DNA of 64,000 nt from Phyllostachys edulis (lineage: Eukaryota; Streptophyta; Magnoliopsida; Poales; Poaceae). A program made the position numbers and the translations under genes. The notes below the pieces were generated by a model. It made no database searches. It was not told the DNA's origin and saw nothing but the letters and a program-made list of their open reading frames with translations. The stretch spans positions 111,016,412 to 111,080,411 of the forward strand of contig CM070562.1 in assembly GCA_036346405.1 (NCBI GenBank), in the 5' to 3' direction. Positions 22,656 to 36,113 of the stretch are shown here, one piece after another. Each line of letters opens with the position of its first letter. Within the stretch, counting starts at the first letter, position 1.

Positions 22656-25254
22656 TGAAATAACTCAAAATTTGGGGTTTTCAAAAATTTTGAAGCTTTT
22701 TGGTTTTGAATTTGAAAACTGGCCTAATTCGGAAATTTCTTCCGAATTTTTGCTTTCCCCTTTCGGCAATCCCATTTTCTATCTCCGGAAACGGCTTCTT
22801 CCCCGGCGCCTTCCCCTTCTTTCTTCTTCCCCGTCGTCACGCCCGGTCGTCACCGCTCATTTGTCATCTCGCCAGCGCTGCCTCCATCACCTGCCACCTC
22901 CCGCGCCATCGCACCGCCTCCAGCACCTTCTATCGTCGCCACCTCACCCTGCCACCTCCCGTCTCTGGGCACCATCCAAACGCGCTCGACCAAACACGTC
23001 GCCGCCACCGCCGCACACCTCCCTGCTCCCCACCGCCCATCCCCGGCTATAAAAGCCCGCCTGGAGCTCACCTTCATCCCCACCTTCAACCACAACACCT
23101 CCCCACTCTCCTTAGTTCTCAACACCAGCCGAATTTGAAGTTTTCCTTCGCCACCCTCTTCTCGGCCGAGGTGAGCCCAAGCGAAATTAGTTGCAACCTC
23201 TCCTCCCCTTCCCTTCCCTTGGCCTTATTGGCCGGTCGGTCGTCAGGCGCCACGATAAATAAATTGGCCCGTTATTATTCAAATTGCGTTTGACCTTTCA
23301 ACATTCAATGAACGATAAAAGCGTTCATTGTTCGTCAACCAAAATTAGGTGATTATTGTTCACTATCAGGAATAGTAAATCCTATTTAATGTTCATTATC
23401 TGAAATCAATAATTCTTGTTATTGTTCACTAATCCATTATCATAAATGAATAGTAAAAAACTACTATTCATTATCCGACACCTTTTTCGTCCGAAACCCT
23501 AACTTGACACTTTATATCCGTTTCGATCGTTTCGAACCCGTGAATTCAATTCTCGACTATGTTCAGCCAACTGAAGCTCCAAATAAATACCTACCATCAC
23601 CCATCACCTTCCTTTATGTTTCTTTTTCCGATTTTATTTACGTGCATGTTGTTCTCAGCTTATTCCTTGTCGAGCCAGATTTTATTTGGTTTATTTTATT
23701 TCTTTTTGCGCTAGGTCCCAACTTTGACGACTAGGCTCTAGAAGACGCTTGAAAGATCAGTATATAGAAGAATTTGTGCAAGAAGGCAAGTCGCATTCCT
23801 CGATCATTTTGAGCCTATAAATTCATATATTTATTATTACTTTTATTATTATATTTGTGCTAATTACTTTAAATATTCAAATAATACTTTTCAATGCCAT
23901 GATACTTAGATAAATCTCATTACCCCACATACAAACCTACCTAGCACTTGTAGGCCATATTCACCTTAACAAGGTTAAAATCCTTTGTAAACCATATTCA
24001 TCTTGACAAGTTCACATAAAAATATTAGCTAAGGTAGCTTTGTCACTCAAATGCGTTTATAATCTTGAAAAGCAGTTTTGGTGGTTCGCCAATGGTTTTG
24101 GAGGAGAGTTGAGGGTTTTGTCCAGGAAGTTGGACAACCCAATAGACTGGTTAAAAGTGAGTCGAAGGTGGGGCCAAGAGGGTGGAAAGCCACGAGATGG
24201 TTGTCAGTCCACTCCCCCACTAGAGACAAGTAAGGACGAGAACCTTGTGCCACAGTAACAGACACAGAAAACCGCTCAACCACATGCGTGGTCATTACTC
24301 CCTGGCTTAGTACACTGCTCTTCCGATTGAATATCTACAGTATCGAGAATGGGACAGGGGTGGGCCAGAAGCGGACACTTGCTGATCTACACAACGGCAT
24401 GGTCCCGTCAGCATTGGGGCATAAATTCCATCATTGGCCAGTGGTCTCCTGAGGGCTATATGGGTTTGAACCTATCAGGTAGAGGCTAGAAAGGTTGAGC
24501 AGTGAAAAAGCTTTGTTATCTCAGTTTAGTCACATGCTAACGTGTTGCGTGTATATTGCATAACAGTATGAGTTTGAGATATCTTGTGGGTAAAGTTGGG
24601 CAACTCTGCAGAGTGAATAATTAAAGGTATTCGAATACGCCATGCTTCCAGTTAATGAAGCTGTGTTAATGGGTGATTCCAATACAGAGGCAAAAGTAGA
24701 GTTTTTGAGATGTTAAGTTGGTTTGTGCAATTGTTGAGAAACCCCTAATGTTATTATTTATTATTGCTTTACTGTTTTAAAGATAAACTGCTTTAACTCA
24801 AAATGCATCCACATATACCTAACATAGTAAACCCTAACCATCCATTGAACTCCTTGCATGTAATTATTTAGCTTTTCCATGTGGCTTGTTGAGTACAGTA
24901 GTAGTATTCATTCTTGCAATATGTAAAACATCTATAGAGAAAACTTGGAAAAATACAGAGGATCTTGTTGAGAAGGATTTTGGTGGAACCACGGATGGCA
25001 ATGACTATTGTTATTAGGTCTCGATCGTGCTCAAGCGTGCCTGTGGTTTGAAGTTCTTTTGTCTTGTATTATATTAACTTTGGGCTTGGATGCCTATGTC
25101 AGGTTAAAACTGGCTGTTAAGCCTTAATCTTATGTAATAAAAAGTCTGGTTTTTGTTGTAACCGGAAGCTTACTTGAGATACTGCTTACTTTGCAACTGC
25201 ACATCTTGGGCGGTTGTGAAGAGTTTAACGGTCCCAGAATTCGGGGCCGTTACA
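22656..25254 (+). mobile_element. Probable Gypsy solo LTR, + orientation
   Basis: Begins TGAAATAACTCAAAATTTGG and ends GGGGCCGTTACA, about 2.6 kb. Near 23048 there is a TATAAAAG box followed by a C-rich leader, as expected of an LTR promoter in + orientation. The start and end resemble those of the better-defined solo LTR at 26.6-44.2 kb read on its sense strand. No coding region exists. The flanks ACCGG and ACATG share only three of five bases, so the target duplication is decayed or the borders are slightly wrong. Confidence 0.5.
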
Positions 25255-25409
25255 ACATGCATGAAAATTGTAAATGGGATCCTACATTTCAGTCTCCGAC
25301 TGCAACCATGTTTCTTCTGCTTTCAAACGACCAACGAAGCGTCGCCGTTTGCAAAATGAAAGAAGTGCATGTTGGCATCGCCGTCACGTCGGCGCGCGAT
25401 CGTCCGCTT
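25255..25409. other. Short host segment left of the retrotransposon nest
   Basis: About 155 bp between the solo LTR and Copia A. It ends CGCTT, the left copy of the Copia A target duplication, so it is pre-insertion DNA that continues at 44718. No gene is recognised. Confidence 0.5.
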
Positions 25410-25762
25410 TGTTAGATATAATCTTGACTTCTTAGTGTTTTACATGTTAATTGAGTTTGCTTGTCAGTTGCATGGTAGAGTTAGTGGAGCTAGTGGCATG
25501 CTAATTAGTTAATATAGTAATTAGCTAGTGCATGTAGTGGAGGTAGTGGTCTACTTGAATGCGTTACTGGAGAGGTTACATGTCATATTGTAGCTATAAA
25601 AACATTGTAACTAGTTTGTAAAGAGATAAGCAATGGAATAACAGAAGAGAGAAAAGACGCAAGTGGTTAGGCGTCGCAAAACTCATCTGTGTTCATCTTC
25701 TTGTGTGCGTGCGTTTCAAAGAGGAAACAATGTGTGAATTCTCTCCGGGAGCTGGACCAACA
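25410..25762 (+). repeat. 5' LTR of Copia A
   Basis: A 353-bp LTR with TG...CA ends, followed after two bases by the tRNA-Met-type primer-binding site TGGTATCAGAG. Its partner is 44345-44712. The two differ by scattered substitutions and a short duplication in the right copy. Confidence 0.9.
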
Positions 25763-26609
25763 ATTGGTATCAGAGTGGGTTTGTGTCGCGAGTAGCGGCG
25801 GATCAAGCGAGGCGAGGGGTTACCGCAACTGACCGTGCGTCAGTCGGATGGTGACGTGTGTTCGGGTCGGCATGATGGCGTGTCTGTGGCGTCGTCGAAG
25901 CGAGGTGCACGGCACCGACGACGATCGCTCTGACACCATCGCGCCAGAACATGACGACGGAGGTCTGTGCGGCCATGGCGAGGCCGGTTGTGTGCAAGTG
26001 TCACACGTGACATGCGTAGTGGCGGCGCTGGTGTGATTGCCGCAGAGTAGGCCAACAATGGCAGTCTCCACCGGAGGTGGAGGCCGACGGTGGCAAGGTG
26101 AGGTGGTGCGAAGCCGCTGGGAAACGAGTCTACATGAGGCTAACAAACGGCGATGGCATGGAGGCCGTCGTTGCAAGAAGAATCGGAGATCAGAGTCGCC
26201 CGGTGAGTCGTGCCACCGGTGACGAAGTTGTGGCAGCAAAGAGGTAGCAGTGAAGAGTAGAGGCAGTATATTTTCCAAATACCTGCTACCAAGGAGCGTC
26301 GCCGACAACTGGCAAGGCAATATGGCATTAGTGGCCATCTTTGTGTCTCCGGGAGAAGAACTGCCAGGTGCATGGGCTGCAGTGGCGCCCATGTTCACGG
26401 TCGCTGATGGTGAGGGTGAACATATTGCCCCTTAAAAGTGATCGCGTGGCGAGGGGTACTGTACTGTCCCTTAAGGAGTGCACCACGTGGTAGAGAAATG
26501 GCTGCGTGGGTTTTACGACACATAAAGTGAGTTTGTGTTGCTAATACGTGCCGAGTGGGAAGATGAAACTTTTGGAAATAAGTGTTGAAGACCGTTGTCA
26601 CGACCCGAG

Positions 26610-26798
26610 CCTCAGAGAGGTCCGACGCTTGTCCCAGGAGCACCCCGAAGGGAGGTCCTGTGACAGTACAGACCTTAGGGAGGTCGAAAGCCTGACCCGG
26701 AAGCACTCCGAAGGAGGTCTTTTGGTACGATCGGACCTCAAGGAGGTCAAGGCCAATCCTAGGAGCACCCCAAAGGGAGGTCCCGAAATCCCTGTGCA
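26610..26798. repeat. 63-bp tandem repeat x 3 in solo LTR B
   Basis: Three diverged units start at 26610, 26673 and 26736, each opening CCTNAGGGAGGTC-like and containing AGCACYCCRAAGGRAGGTC. The spacing is exactly 63 bp both times. Confidence 0.85.
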
Positions 26799-28335
26799 CA
26801 ACCAAGCTAGTCTCAAGGACCAACAGCTAGCTCACACAGTGAATAAAAATGGTAACATCCATCAACCCAACTTTATTAAAATAACAACAGAGTTGATTAC
26901 AAGGGTGGCTTAACAGCCGACAAACAAAACACAGCGGAGTGGTCCACATGATCTGCCACAGGCAATCGTCTGGAGGCCGCAGCCTAGTCGTCTTAGAGGT
27001 TCTCTGGCTCGTCGAAGACATCCTCTCCTGCTCAAACATGTCAAGCAAGAGTGAGCACAACAACCGTACTCACAAGTTACACCCGTCAAGTAACAGATTG
27101 AATGCATGCATACAAGGATGTCCCAAAGGAGGTCTTATAGGGTTGTCTTTGCATAAAGCAAAGTTTTTTTTTCAAATACAAGTACTAAGTTCCAAAGCAG
27201 TTATATAATAACTAAAATTCATTTTCTAAATCAGTTTTATAGTCGGATAACATTCATCAACAAGTGGTGAAGGATACCCTCCTATCACAAGGCTCTCAGC
27301 CCGAAACCCATTTGGATAGACATCCAAAACCATTCAAAAAGCATTTTGAAAACAAAACCAAAATCTAACTTGGAGTGGCTTTGCTAGCATGTCCATGATC
27401 GTGGACATGGCTATTCGAATAGTTCTATACTCTGCAGAGATGTACAGCTTTACCCACATGACACGACTTCTCTAGTTTGTTTGGCATCCATCGATACCAC
27501 CGCTCACTACCATAAGTAAGTGGTCTAGAGCATGTGACAAGGCCTTTACAACGCGTCATTCCACCGTAGTCCCCCCTTGCTAAGGTTTCGCCCCCTACGG
27601 ATAGAAACCCGCAGAGTTCTTGGCCCCCACTTGCGCCAGTGGAAATGAATAAAAGTAGGTCGTCAAGACACCCACGCAACCGGATGGAACGACCACGGTG
27701 GAACTTTGCAAATTAGTCAGCCAAGTCCTCCCCATTTCTGGACATGTGGTTGCACGGTGAGGCATAGCAAAATACGCTCGAAGACCGGTCCTTAATTGAC
27801 CTAGGCGACTTCCACAGAACCCTGGGAATCAACCATAGAAATGAATCGATCCTGTGCATGAACATGCACCCATCCAAACAATCAGTTCGCCCAAGTCCAA
27901 ACCAGTTTTCCTTTTCTTCGCTTTTCAAAACTTCCACGACAACCCAATGTCATGGTAAAAATATTTTGACAACATTGGTCTTTTGGCATAAACTTCCCAA
28001 AACAAGATTTTGGTCTAAGCTTGACTAAGCAGAGAGTTTTGCAACCTGCTAGTTCATACTAACGTACCAACTAGCTCATTACTATGGTGACAAGGGGAGG
28101 TCGAATCAATAACCAAGTTCGGATGTACAAAGGAACTAGGAATAACTACGAAGTTAAAACATGGATTTAAATTACTTGAATTCAAATAAGCATGCAATAG
28201 TAATTTGAAACATAAATTAAATAATTTGAGATACTGGGTTCAATATGGTCAAAGGTGTAATTTGCCTTGCTCGAAAGCTTGATCTGAGTACTCGGGCTCT
28301 CCAGAGTCATCGAGATCTACACGAGAAAATGAAGC

Positions 28336-30600
28336 TGTTGGAACATGGGGCGTGGTCATGGTTTTTACTGTTGAATAATTGACCCTTGGATTGCATTGGA
28401 ATTTGCGGTTGTTGGAAGGTTCCGTTTGGGTTGTTCGTTTAAAGTCTTTTCAGGTTCGCCAGAGGTCCTCAAGGTCCTCCTAAGAAGCACTCGCGTGGAC
28501 GCATCAGGACCATCCAGGACCTCCCCAGGTGTTATCTGGACCATCCATGACCTCCCTAAGGAATATCAGCGCGCATCAATCGCGTCCGTCCAGGACCTCT
28601 CCAGGACAACCAACACGCATCAATCGCGTCCGTCCAGGACCTCCCCAGGAGAACTAATGCGCATCAATCGCAACCGTCCAGGAGAACTAACGCGCATCAA
28701 TCGCAACCGTCCAGGACCTCTCCAGGAGAACCAACGCGCATCAATCGCGTCCGTCCAGGACCTCTCCAGGAGAATCAACGTGGAGAAATCTCGTCCATCC
28801 AGGACTTTCCCAAGAGAATCAACGTGGAGAAATCTCGTCCATCCAGGTCCTCCCCTGGATCAATCTTGTTTATCAAGGAACTCCCTCTAGAGCATCGACG
28901 TGGATCAATTTGGAACACTCAGGACCTTCCCAAGAGCACCAACGTGGATTTATCTGGATCACTCAGGACCTCCCCAAGAGCACAACGTGGCTCAATCTGG
29001 ACCACCCAAGACCTCTCCTAGGAGCTATCTGGATCCTCCAGGACCTCCCCTGGTGAGGAGGTCTTTCGAAATACTATAGCTCCAGGTACTGTTCATCGAG
29101 GTACTGTATCAAGGAGGTCTTTCGAAACACTGTAGCACCAGGTACTGTTCATCACGAGGTCTGCAGAGTCACTGTAGCGAGGAGGTCTTCTAGTTACTGT
29201 AGCAAGGAGGTCTTTCGAGTGCTGCAGCTCCGATACTGCTCATCGCGGGTATTGTAGCAAGGAGGTGGTCTTTGCAAAAAGGACAAGAGGGTTGTCTCTG
29301 CAAAAAGTACAACAGGGTTGTCTTTGCAAAATGGACGTCTTCCAGGACCTCCCATGAGGTCTTTGAGGATGTCTTTGAAGAGGTCTTCCAAGAGGTCTTT
29401 CAGGAGATTGTCTAGGACCTCCCAAGAGGTCTTTCAGGAGGTTTTCCAGTTCCACTCACGAGGTCTTCCAGGACCTCTCAGGAGGTCTTTCACGGGGTCT
29501 TGTAGGACCACCCGGAGGTCTTCACAGGACCACCCGGAGGTCTTCACAGGACCACCCGGAGGTCTTCTCAAGACCACCCTATTCATTCCAATTACTGTAT
29601 GCTTCAAGTGCTACGGTACAGGTGAGTGGTCGTAGACTTGATGAAAGTGGTCGTAAACGTCATGGATGTCTTGGAGGTGGTCGTAGACCTACTGGAACTG
29701 GTCGCGGACCTTGTTGAAGTGTTCGTAGAAATTGTGGTTGATCTGGGTCTTGATTAATGGTGATTGATAGTGTGTGATATGCGTGAGTGAACTGATATTG
29801 GTAAAGTTGGAGAACTTGTGCCGGAAATATATTTTTTGGTCTTTGCATGTGCAAGTTGAGCGTGAAGACGACCATGGTCGATGACAAGGAGGACCGGGAC
29901 TAGGATGGGAAATTTGAGGTCTAGGAGGTCGAGGATGTCATGAGGTGGTTGGGCTTGCGCTGGAGCACGTGGAGATCAAAGGTGGTTGCTGATGCACAGA
30001 GAAGCTTCGGGAGGTGCAGTCCTGAAGGCTTACGACGCGTGAGGAGATATGGAAGGTGTTCTATATCTGGAAGGTTTAGAGATATTGGAAAACCCGTGTT
30101 TGGAAGGGTTTCGGGTCCCTTGATTCTCAGATAATATAGTTATTGTGTCTGTGTCGTTGAGAACACGGATTGGTCTCTGGCTATAAAAGAAGGTAGAGGA
30201 GAAGTGTTTTCCTGTGGTTGTTACGGTGGCTTTTGTTACGTAGCTTTTGCGGTAGAGCTAAAGAGGTCTTTCGATTGAAAGCCTTGAGGGGTGCTTGTAG
30301 AGCACTTTGTAGACACATAACAATATTGAGAAATAAGATATCATATCTATTCGACATTGTCTCAGAATTGTTTTGTTCAAGCTGTGCGTAAGTGGTCTTC
30401 TTGGTAGAGGTCCTCGAGAAGGTCCTGAAGAGGTCCTCGGAGAGGTCTTCGAAGAGGTCTTTAAGGAGGTCCTAAAGAGGTCCTCGAAGAGGTTCTCGAG
30501 GAGGTCATGAGAGGACCAGCGCAAGGGAGAATGGCTGATTTGTGAGCAAGAAATCGATACAATCATTCATCCCCCTCTGATTGTGCTATACGATCCTACA
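28336..30600 (+). repeat. 5' LTR of Copia C
   Basis: A 2265-bp LTR with a TATAAAAG box at about 30182, followed by a short leader. From about 28480 to 28870 it holds a degenerate tandem array of a unit like CCAGGACCTCTCCAGGAG plus ATCAATCGC. From about 29330 to 29580 it is packed with AGGTCTT and GGACCACCCGGAGGTCTTC repeats. The complementary motifs GAGGTC and GACCTC occur densely and could fold into hairpins. Confidence 0.93.
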
Positions 30601-30622
30601 AGTGGTATCAGAGCGAGGTTGC

Positions 30623-33600
30623 TATGGCATTAGAGAGGTATGTAAATTGACCTCCCTTGCTAGAAGGTACTGATTTTTCTTTTTGGAAGTGTCGCATACA
30701 AGCTTACATTGAGGCTCAAGGTAATGATGTTTGGAATAAGGTTTCTAGCCCTTATGTGGTTCTTGCTACTGTTACTAATCTAAATAAAATAGATATTGAT
30801 CTGAATGCTCAAACTCGTAACTTGTTGTTTCAAGAGATTTCTCGCAAAGAATTTGATCGCGTAGCTCATATTAATTCTGCCTACTTGATATGGAAAACTC
30901 TTTGCGATTATCATGAATGAACCACTAAAATCAAGAAAGTGCATAAAAATCTTTATCAGAAAGAGTATTCTGAATTTGCTATGAAATCTGGTGAATCTAT
31001 TGATGATCTTTTTGCTCTCTTTGAGAAGATACTGAGTAGTTTGCGTGGCATTGATGTGATTCCTACTGATGAAGATAATGCTTCTAAAATTTTGAGATCT
31101 TTAGGTTCTGAGTGGTTGTTGGTTGTCACAACGATCAATCAAACTATCAATCTAGATACTTTAACCATGGATGATCTCTACTCTAGATTGAAAACCTATG
31201 AGATGGAAGCTGTGCCATCCAAGATCGATAAATCTTCACATTTAGCTCTTGTGACTAACCCCATGCAGGCTGCTTCCTCGAGCTCTTTTCTTGTATCCAC
31301 TTTGTATTCTTTTTCAGAGGAACAGTTCGAACTACTTCCTGAAGAAGTCTTGGTCTTGATCTCCTCACGGGCATACAAGGCACTCAACATCATGAGGATG
31401 AAAAAGCGAGGAGGTTTCTCATGCTCGATCAGGTGCTATGATTGTGGCGAGCCAGGTTACATTAAGGCTAAATGTCCCAAGCTCAAAGGGAAGGTGATCA
31501 GAGAAGAAAAGAACTACCGTAGTCGGTCATCCAAGAACAGCAACACTAAGGGTGGAAATTTTCTTTGAAAATTTGCTGAAAATGTTCTTTCGGCTATTGA
31601 GCAACTTGGTTTGAGTGATGTGGAATATGAGAGCTGCGATGACGACAACCACGAAAATAATGATCCTAAAGATAATAAGAATGACAACGACGACTTCACG
31701 GGGATGTGCTTTATGGCAAGAAACAATGACGACAACAAAGATGAAAGTGATCCCAATGAGGTAAGATTATTCTATGATGAACTTGAAGATGGTTTGATTA
31801 AACTTGCTGTTGAATTAAAAAAGACAAAAAAGAAACTGAAAGAAAATAATGATCTTGCTGAAAGCTTAACTTCTGAAATTGAAAAGCTCAAGTTTAGTGC
31901 TTCTACCTGTTTAGAGTCAAGTATTTCAAATACTCAATTTAAAGCTTGCTCTAATTGTAAATTTCTAGAAGCTAGACTAAATTCATCTCAGGAATCAATT
32001 CAACAGATGCTTTATCATGAGACATCTTTATGCTCTAACTGTCCAAAACTTAACACTGAAATAGAAGTTTTGACTAGACAACTAAATGAGTTTGCTGAAA
32101 AAGAAATATTGGCTCAGTCTAGTGCTTCTAAGAAAGTTGTGAATGAACCTGTTAAATGCACAGCTTGTCCTACTCTAGTTAAAGAAAATGAGTATCTTAA
32201 GGACACATTAGAGAGATTTTCTTTTGGCAAGAAAAATTTGAATATGATCATAGACAAGTCAAAAGTTAGTGTTAAACATCATGGTCTAGGATTTAACTTT
32301 GTTGAACATGCCAAGAATAATCCTCCTAAGATTGTTGAGCTTCTTGAACCTGGCAAATTTGCAGTAGAACATGAACTGAAACAAATTGTTTTTAAATCTG
32401 CTGGTGTTACAACAAACTCATCTACCAAAGTGAGTGCTGTAAAGTCAAGAGATACAACTTCTCATAAATTCAAGTATCACTGCATTCATTATGGTAGAGA
32501 AGGTCATTTAGTTCAATACTGCTTTCGGAAAGCAAAGAAAGAAAAGAGAGATAGGTTAAGAAGGACGTCCCGCTTGGTAGGTTTGGGAGTTTTTGTGACA
32601 GGACCAGTTAGACTAGAATCCTTCACACGGTCGGACAGGACAGTGGTCAGACCAACACTTAAATGGTGTTCTAACCAACAGTGCACCGAATCTAACAATT
32701 CTTTGTATTTGTTAGCTGTTACTCCTGTTCATCGCGTGTCTCAGTACTAATTACCTAAATCCTTATTTGCTAACCCCAGTACTAAGATACAGACGATTGT
32801 TCATGCTTTATAGGCTCGTCACAAGGGGAAGGAGAACATTTGGTTCATTGACTCTGGGTGCTCTCGCCATATGACCGGAGGCTCACAATGGTTCTCTTCC
32901 CTCACTCATGCCACCGGTGATGAGATGATCACTTTTGGGGACAATGCGCAAGGATGAGTTCTTGCAAGAGGTACTGTGCGCGTCAACGACAAGTTTATTT
33001 TAAAAGATGTGGCTCTTGTCAGTAAGTTGAGCTACAATCTGCTTTCGGTTTCACAGTTGATTGATGACAATCTTGAGGTAAGCTTTAAGAAACATTCTTG
33101 CTGCATTTTAGATGCATCTGGTGATCTAGTTTGTAAGATTACTTGAGTTGGTTGATTGTTTAAAGGTGATTTTGCATACTCTTCTTCATCTGAGCTTAGG
33201 TGTCTTGTTTCATCTGATTCCAAGGATTTGTTTCACTGGCATCGAAGACTAGGTCATATTGGTTTTGATCATCTTGCTCCTATCAGTAATTTGAATCTTG
33301 TTAGAGGTTTGCCTAATCTTAAAATTGACAGATCAATGAATTTTGTGTGTTCTCCATGTCGGCATGGTAAGATGGTTTCAGCATCTCATCCTCCTCTCTC
33401 TCTTGTCATGACTGATGCACCTTGTCAATTGTTGCACATGGACACTGTTGGTCCTGCTAGAGTTCAGTCAGTTGGAGGTAAATGGTATGTTCTTGTTATT
33501 GTTGATGATTACTCTAGATACTCTTGGGTCTTTCTCATGGCATCTAAGGACGAAGTTTTTTATCACTTTAAAGAGCTTGTCCTTATACTTGCCACGAAAC

Positions 33601-35971
33601 TCCCAGAAGCACTTAGAGCAATTAGAAGTGATAATGGAACTGAATTCAAGAACACATTATTTGTTTCTTTTTGTACTGAAAAAGGTTAAGATCATCAATT
33701 CTCTTCAGCTCGTGTGCCTCAACAAAATGGTGTTGTAGAGCGTAAGAATAGAACTTTGGTTGAGATGGCAAGAATAATGTTGAATGAACATGCTACACCC
33801 AGGAAGTATTGGTCTGAAGCTATTTCAACTGCTTGCTATATTTCTAATAGAGTATTGCTAAATTGCATAAGACCTCTTATGAACTTCGCTTTGGTCATTC
33901 TCCTAAGATTTCTCATTTGAGGGTGTTTGGGTGTTGGTGTTTTATTCTTAAACATGGAAATCTTGATAAATTTGAATCCAGATCCTCAGATGGTATTTTT
34001 CTTGGATATCCAACTCACACTCGAGGTTATCATGTACTCAATTTAGAAACTAACAAAATTGCTGAGACCTATGAGGTCACTTTTGATAAAGCTAGTCCTG
34101 GTATTAGAACCGACAATGCAGGTAGAGAAGTAAATGAGGAACCCGAAGATATTTTCTATGATTCAGACGACAATGAGAGGATAAACCCGATTCACACTAC
34201 ACCAATGGAGACTACACCTAGTGGCTCTGCTCCTACCTCCAATGAGGTAGAGATCACTATGGCTACACCCTTGTCACCAACGAGTTCACAGGCTCCTCGG
34301 CATATTCAACAACGTCATCCTCCTGAACAAATGATTGGTGAGTTAGATGAGAGAGTTCTTCGCAACAGGTATAACTCCAATGCCTCATATGCTCATGTTG
34401 CTTTTGTACCCTCTTTTGAACCCGAAGATGTAAATCACGCTTTATCTGATGAGTCTTGGATTAATGCCATGCATGAGAAATTAGAAAATTTTGAGCACAA
34501 CAAAGTCTGGTCCTTAGTCCCACCTCCTCTTGGTCATAATGTCATTGGAACTAAATGGGTTTTTAAGAATAAACCAAGTGAGGATGGTGTTGTTGTTCGA
34601 AATAATGCAAGACTTGTGGCTCAGGGTTTTACCTAGGTGGAAGGTCTTGATTTTGATGAAACTTTTGCACTTGTTGCTCGTTTAGAAGCCATTAGAATTC
34701 TTTTAGCTTTTGCTGCTTCTAAAGGTTTCAGGTTGTATCAAATGGATGTTAAAAGTGCCTTCCTTAATGGCTATATTGAGGAAGAGGTTTATGTAAGACA
34801 ACCTCCTGGGTTTGAAAATCCAAAATTTCCTGATCATGTCTACAAACTGTCCAAAACTTTATATGGTTTAAAGCAAGCTCCAAGAGCATGGTATGATAGG
34901 CTCAAATCATATTTGCTGAGTAATGACTTTTAGATAGGCAAGGTAGATAAAACTTTGTTTTCACTCAAGCATGGCAGTGATCTTTTACCTGTTCAGATTT
35001 ATGTGGATGATATCATCTTTGGTGGTTCCTCTCATGCTCTTGTTTCCAAGTTTTCAGATATTATGAGTAGGAAATTTGAGATAAGCATGATGGGAGAACT
35101 CACGTTCTTCCTAAGTTTTCAGATCAAGCAATCAAGGCAGGGTATTTTTGTTCATCAAACCAAATACACCAAGGATCTTCTTCGTCACTTTGACATGGGG
35201 ACAAGCAAACCAGTCTCCACACCAATGGGATCCACAATAGTGTTAGACCCTGATGAGGATGGAGAGTCTGTTGATCAAAAAGAGTACATAAGCATGATTG
35301 GTTCACTTCTGTATCTCACCGCTTCAAGGCCAGACATTCACTTTGCTGTATGTCTATGTGCTCATTTTCAAGCTTCCCCACGTGCTTCACATCGTCAAGC
35401 AGTCAAACGAATCATTAGGTATCTTCAGTCAACTTTGGAATTTGGCTTATGGTATTCTTCTTCATCTTGCCTTACCCTTAGAGCTTTCTCAGATGCTGAT
35501 TTTGGGTGTTGTAGAATTGATAGGAAGAGCACTTCTGGCACTTGTCACTTCTTAGGCACATCTCTTGTGTCTTGGGCTTCTAGAAAACAATTATCTGTTG
35601 CTCTTTCCACAACTGAGGCTGAATATGTTGCTATCGCTTCTTGTTGCTCTCAATTGCTTTGGATGACTTCTACTCTTAAGGATTTTGGTTTAAATTTGGA
35701 TAGTGTTCCACTATTCTGTGATAACACTAGCGCTATTTGTATTGCTAAAAATCATATGCAACATTCAAGAACCAAATACATTGATATTCGGTATTATTTT
35801 CTGAGAGATCATGTTGAAAAGGGAGATGTTGCTTTGCATTTTATTGATACTGAGTCTCAAGTTGCTGATATTTTCACAAAACTGCTTGATACTACTCGGT
35901 TTGTTCTTTTGCGAAGTGAATTGGTGTGTTGCATCCAATGGGCTTATTTTGAGGGGGAGTTTGGGTTTTAA
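30623..35971 (+). pseudogene. Dead gag-pol polyprotein gene of Copia C
   Basis: The ATG at 30623 is followed within eight codons by an in-frame TGA. Further stops lie near 30918, 31566, 32748, 32812, 32956 and 34634, with a frame change near 33860. Parts in order: UBN2-type gag; zinc knuckle near 31436 (CYDCGEPGYIKAKC, with Tyr in place of the usual His); a Lys-rich coiled-coil-like segment (31611-32570); aspartic protease WFIDSGCSRHMTG near 32841; integrase with HWHRRLGH and the core (DNGTEF at about 33640); reverse transcriptase with YVDD at 35000-35011; RNase H, ending near DIFTKLLD. Many stops look like C-to-T changes (CAG to TAG, CGA to TGA), as expected of methylated, silenced copies. 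Confidence 0.9.
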
Positions 35972-36113
35972 AAGTTCAGAAGCCTTGTCTTGCCAAACAG
36001 ATCTTCAAGTCTAAGCCATTGAAATCAAATGAGTTGTAAAGCTTTCTTTCTCATACTTTTTCATGTGCTCTGCAGCTTTGATCTTTACTGGTTATAATTA
36101 ATTTGCTACATAA

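Noticed and set aside
22651..25259. ACCGG/ACATG as a target duplication of the 22.7-25.3 kb LTR
   Set aside because: Only three of five bases agree, which is not enough to call a duplication.
25763..26435. Possible gag gene in Copia A
   Set aside because: The frames are short, overlapping and without any gag, protease or RT motif. The element is better read as non-autonomous.
28480..29580. Regularly repeated short motifs in the Copia C LTR as a CRISPR-like array
   Set aside because: Units and spacers are degenerate and tandem, sit inside an LTR, and the genome is a plant's.
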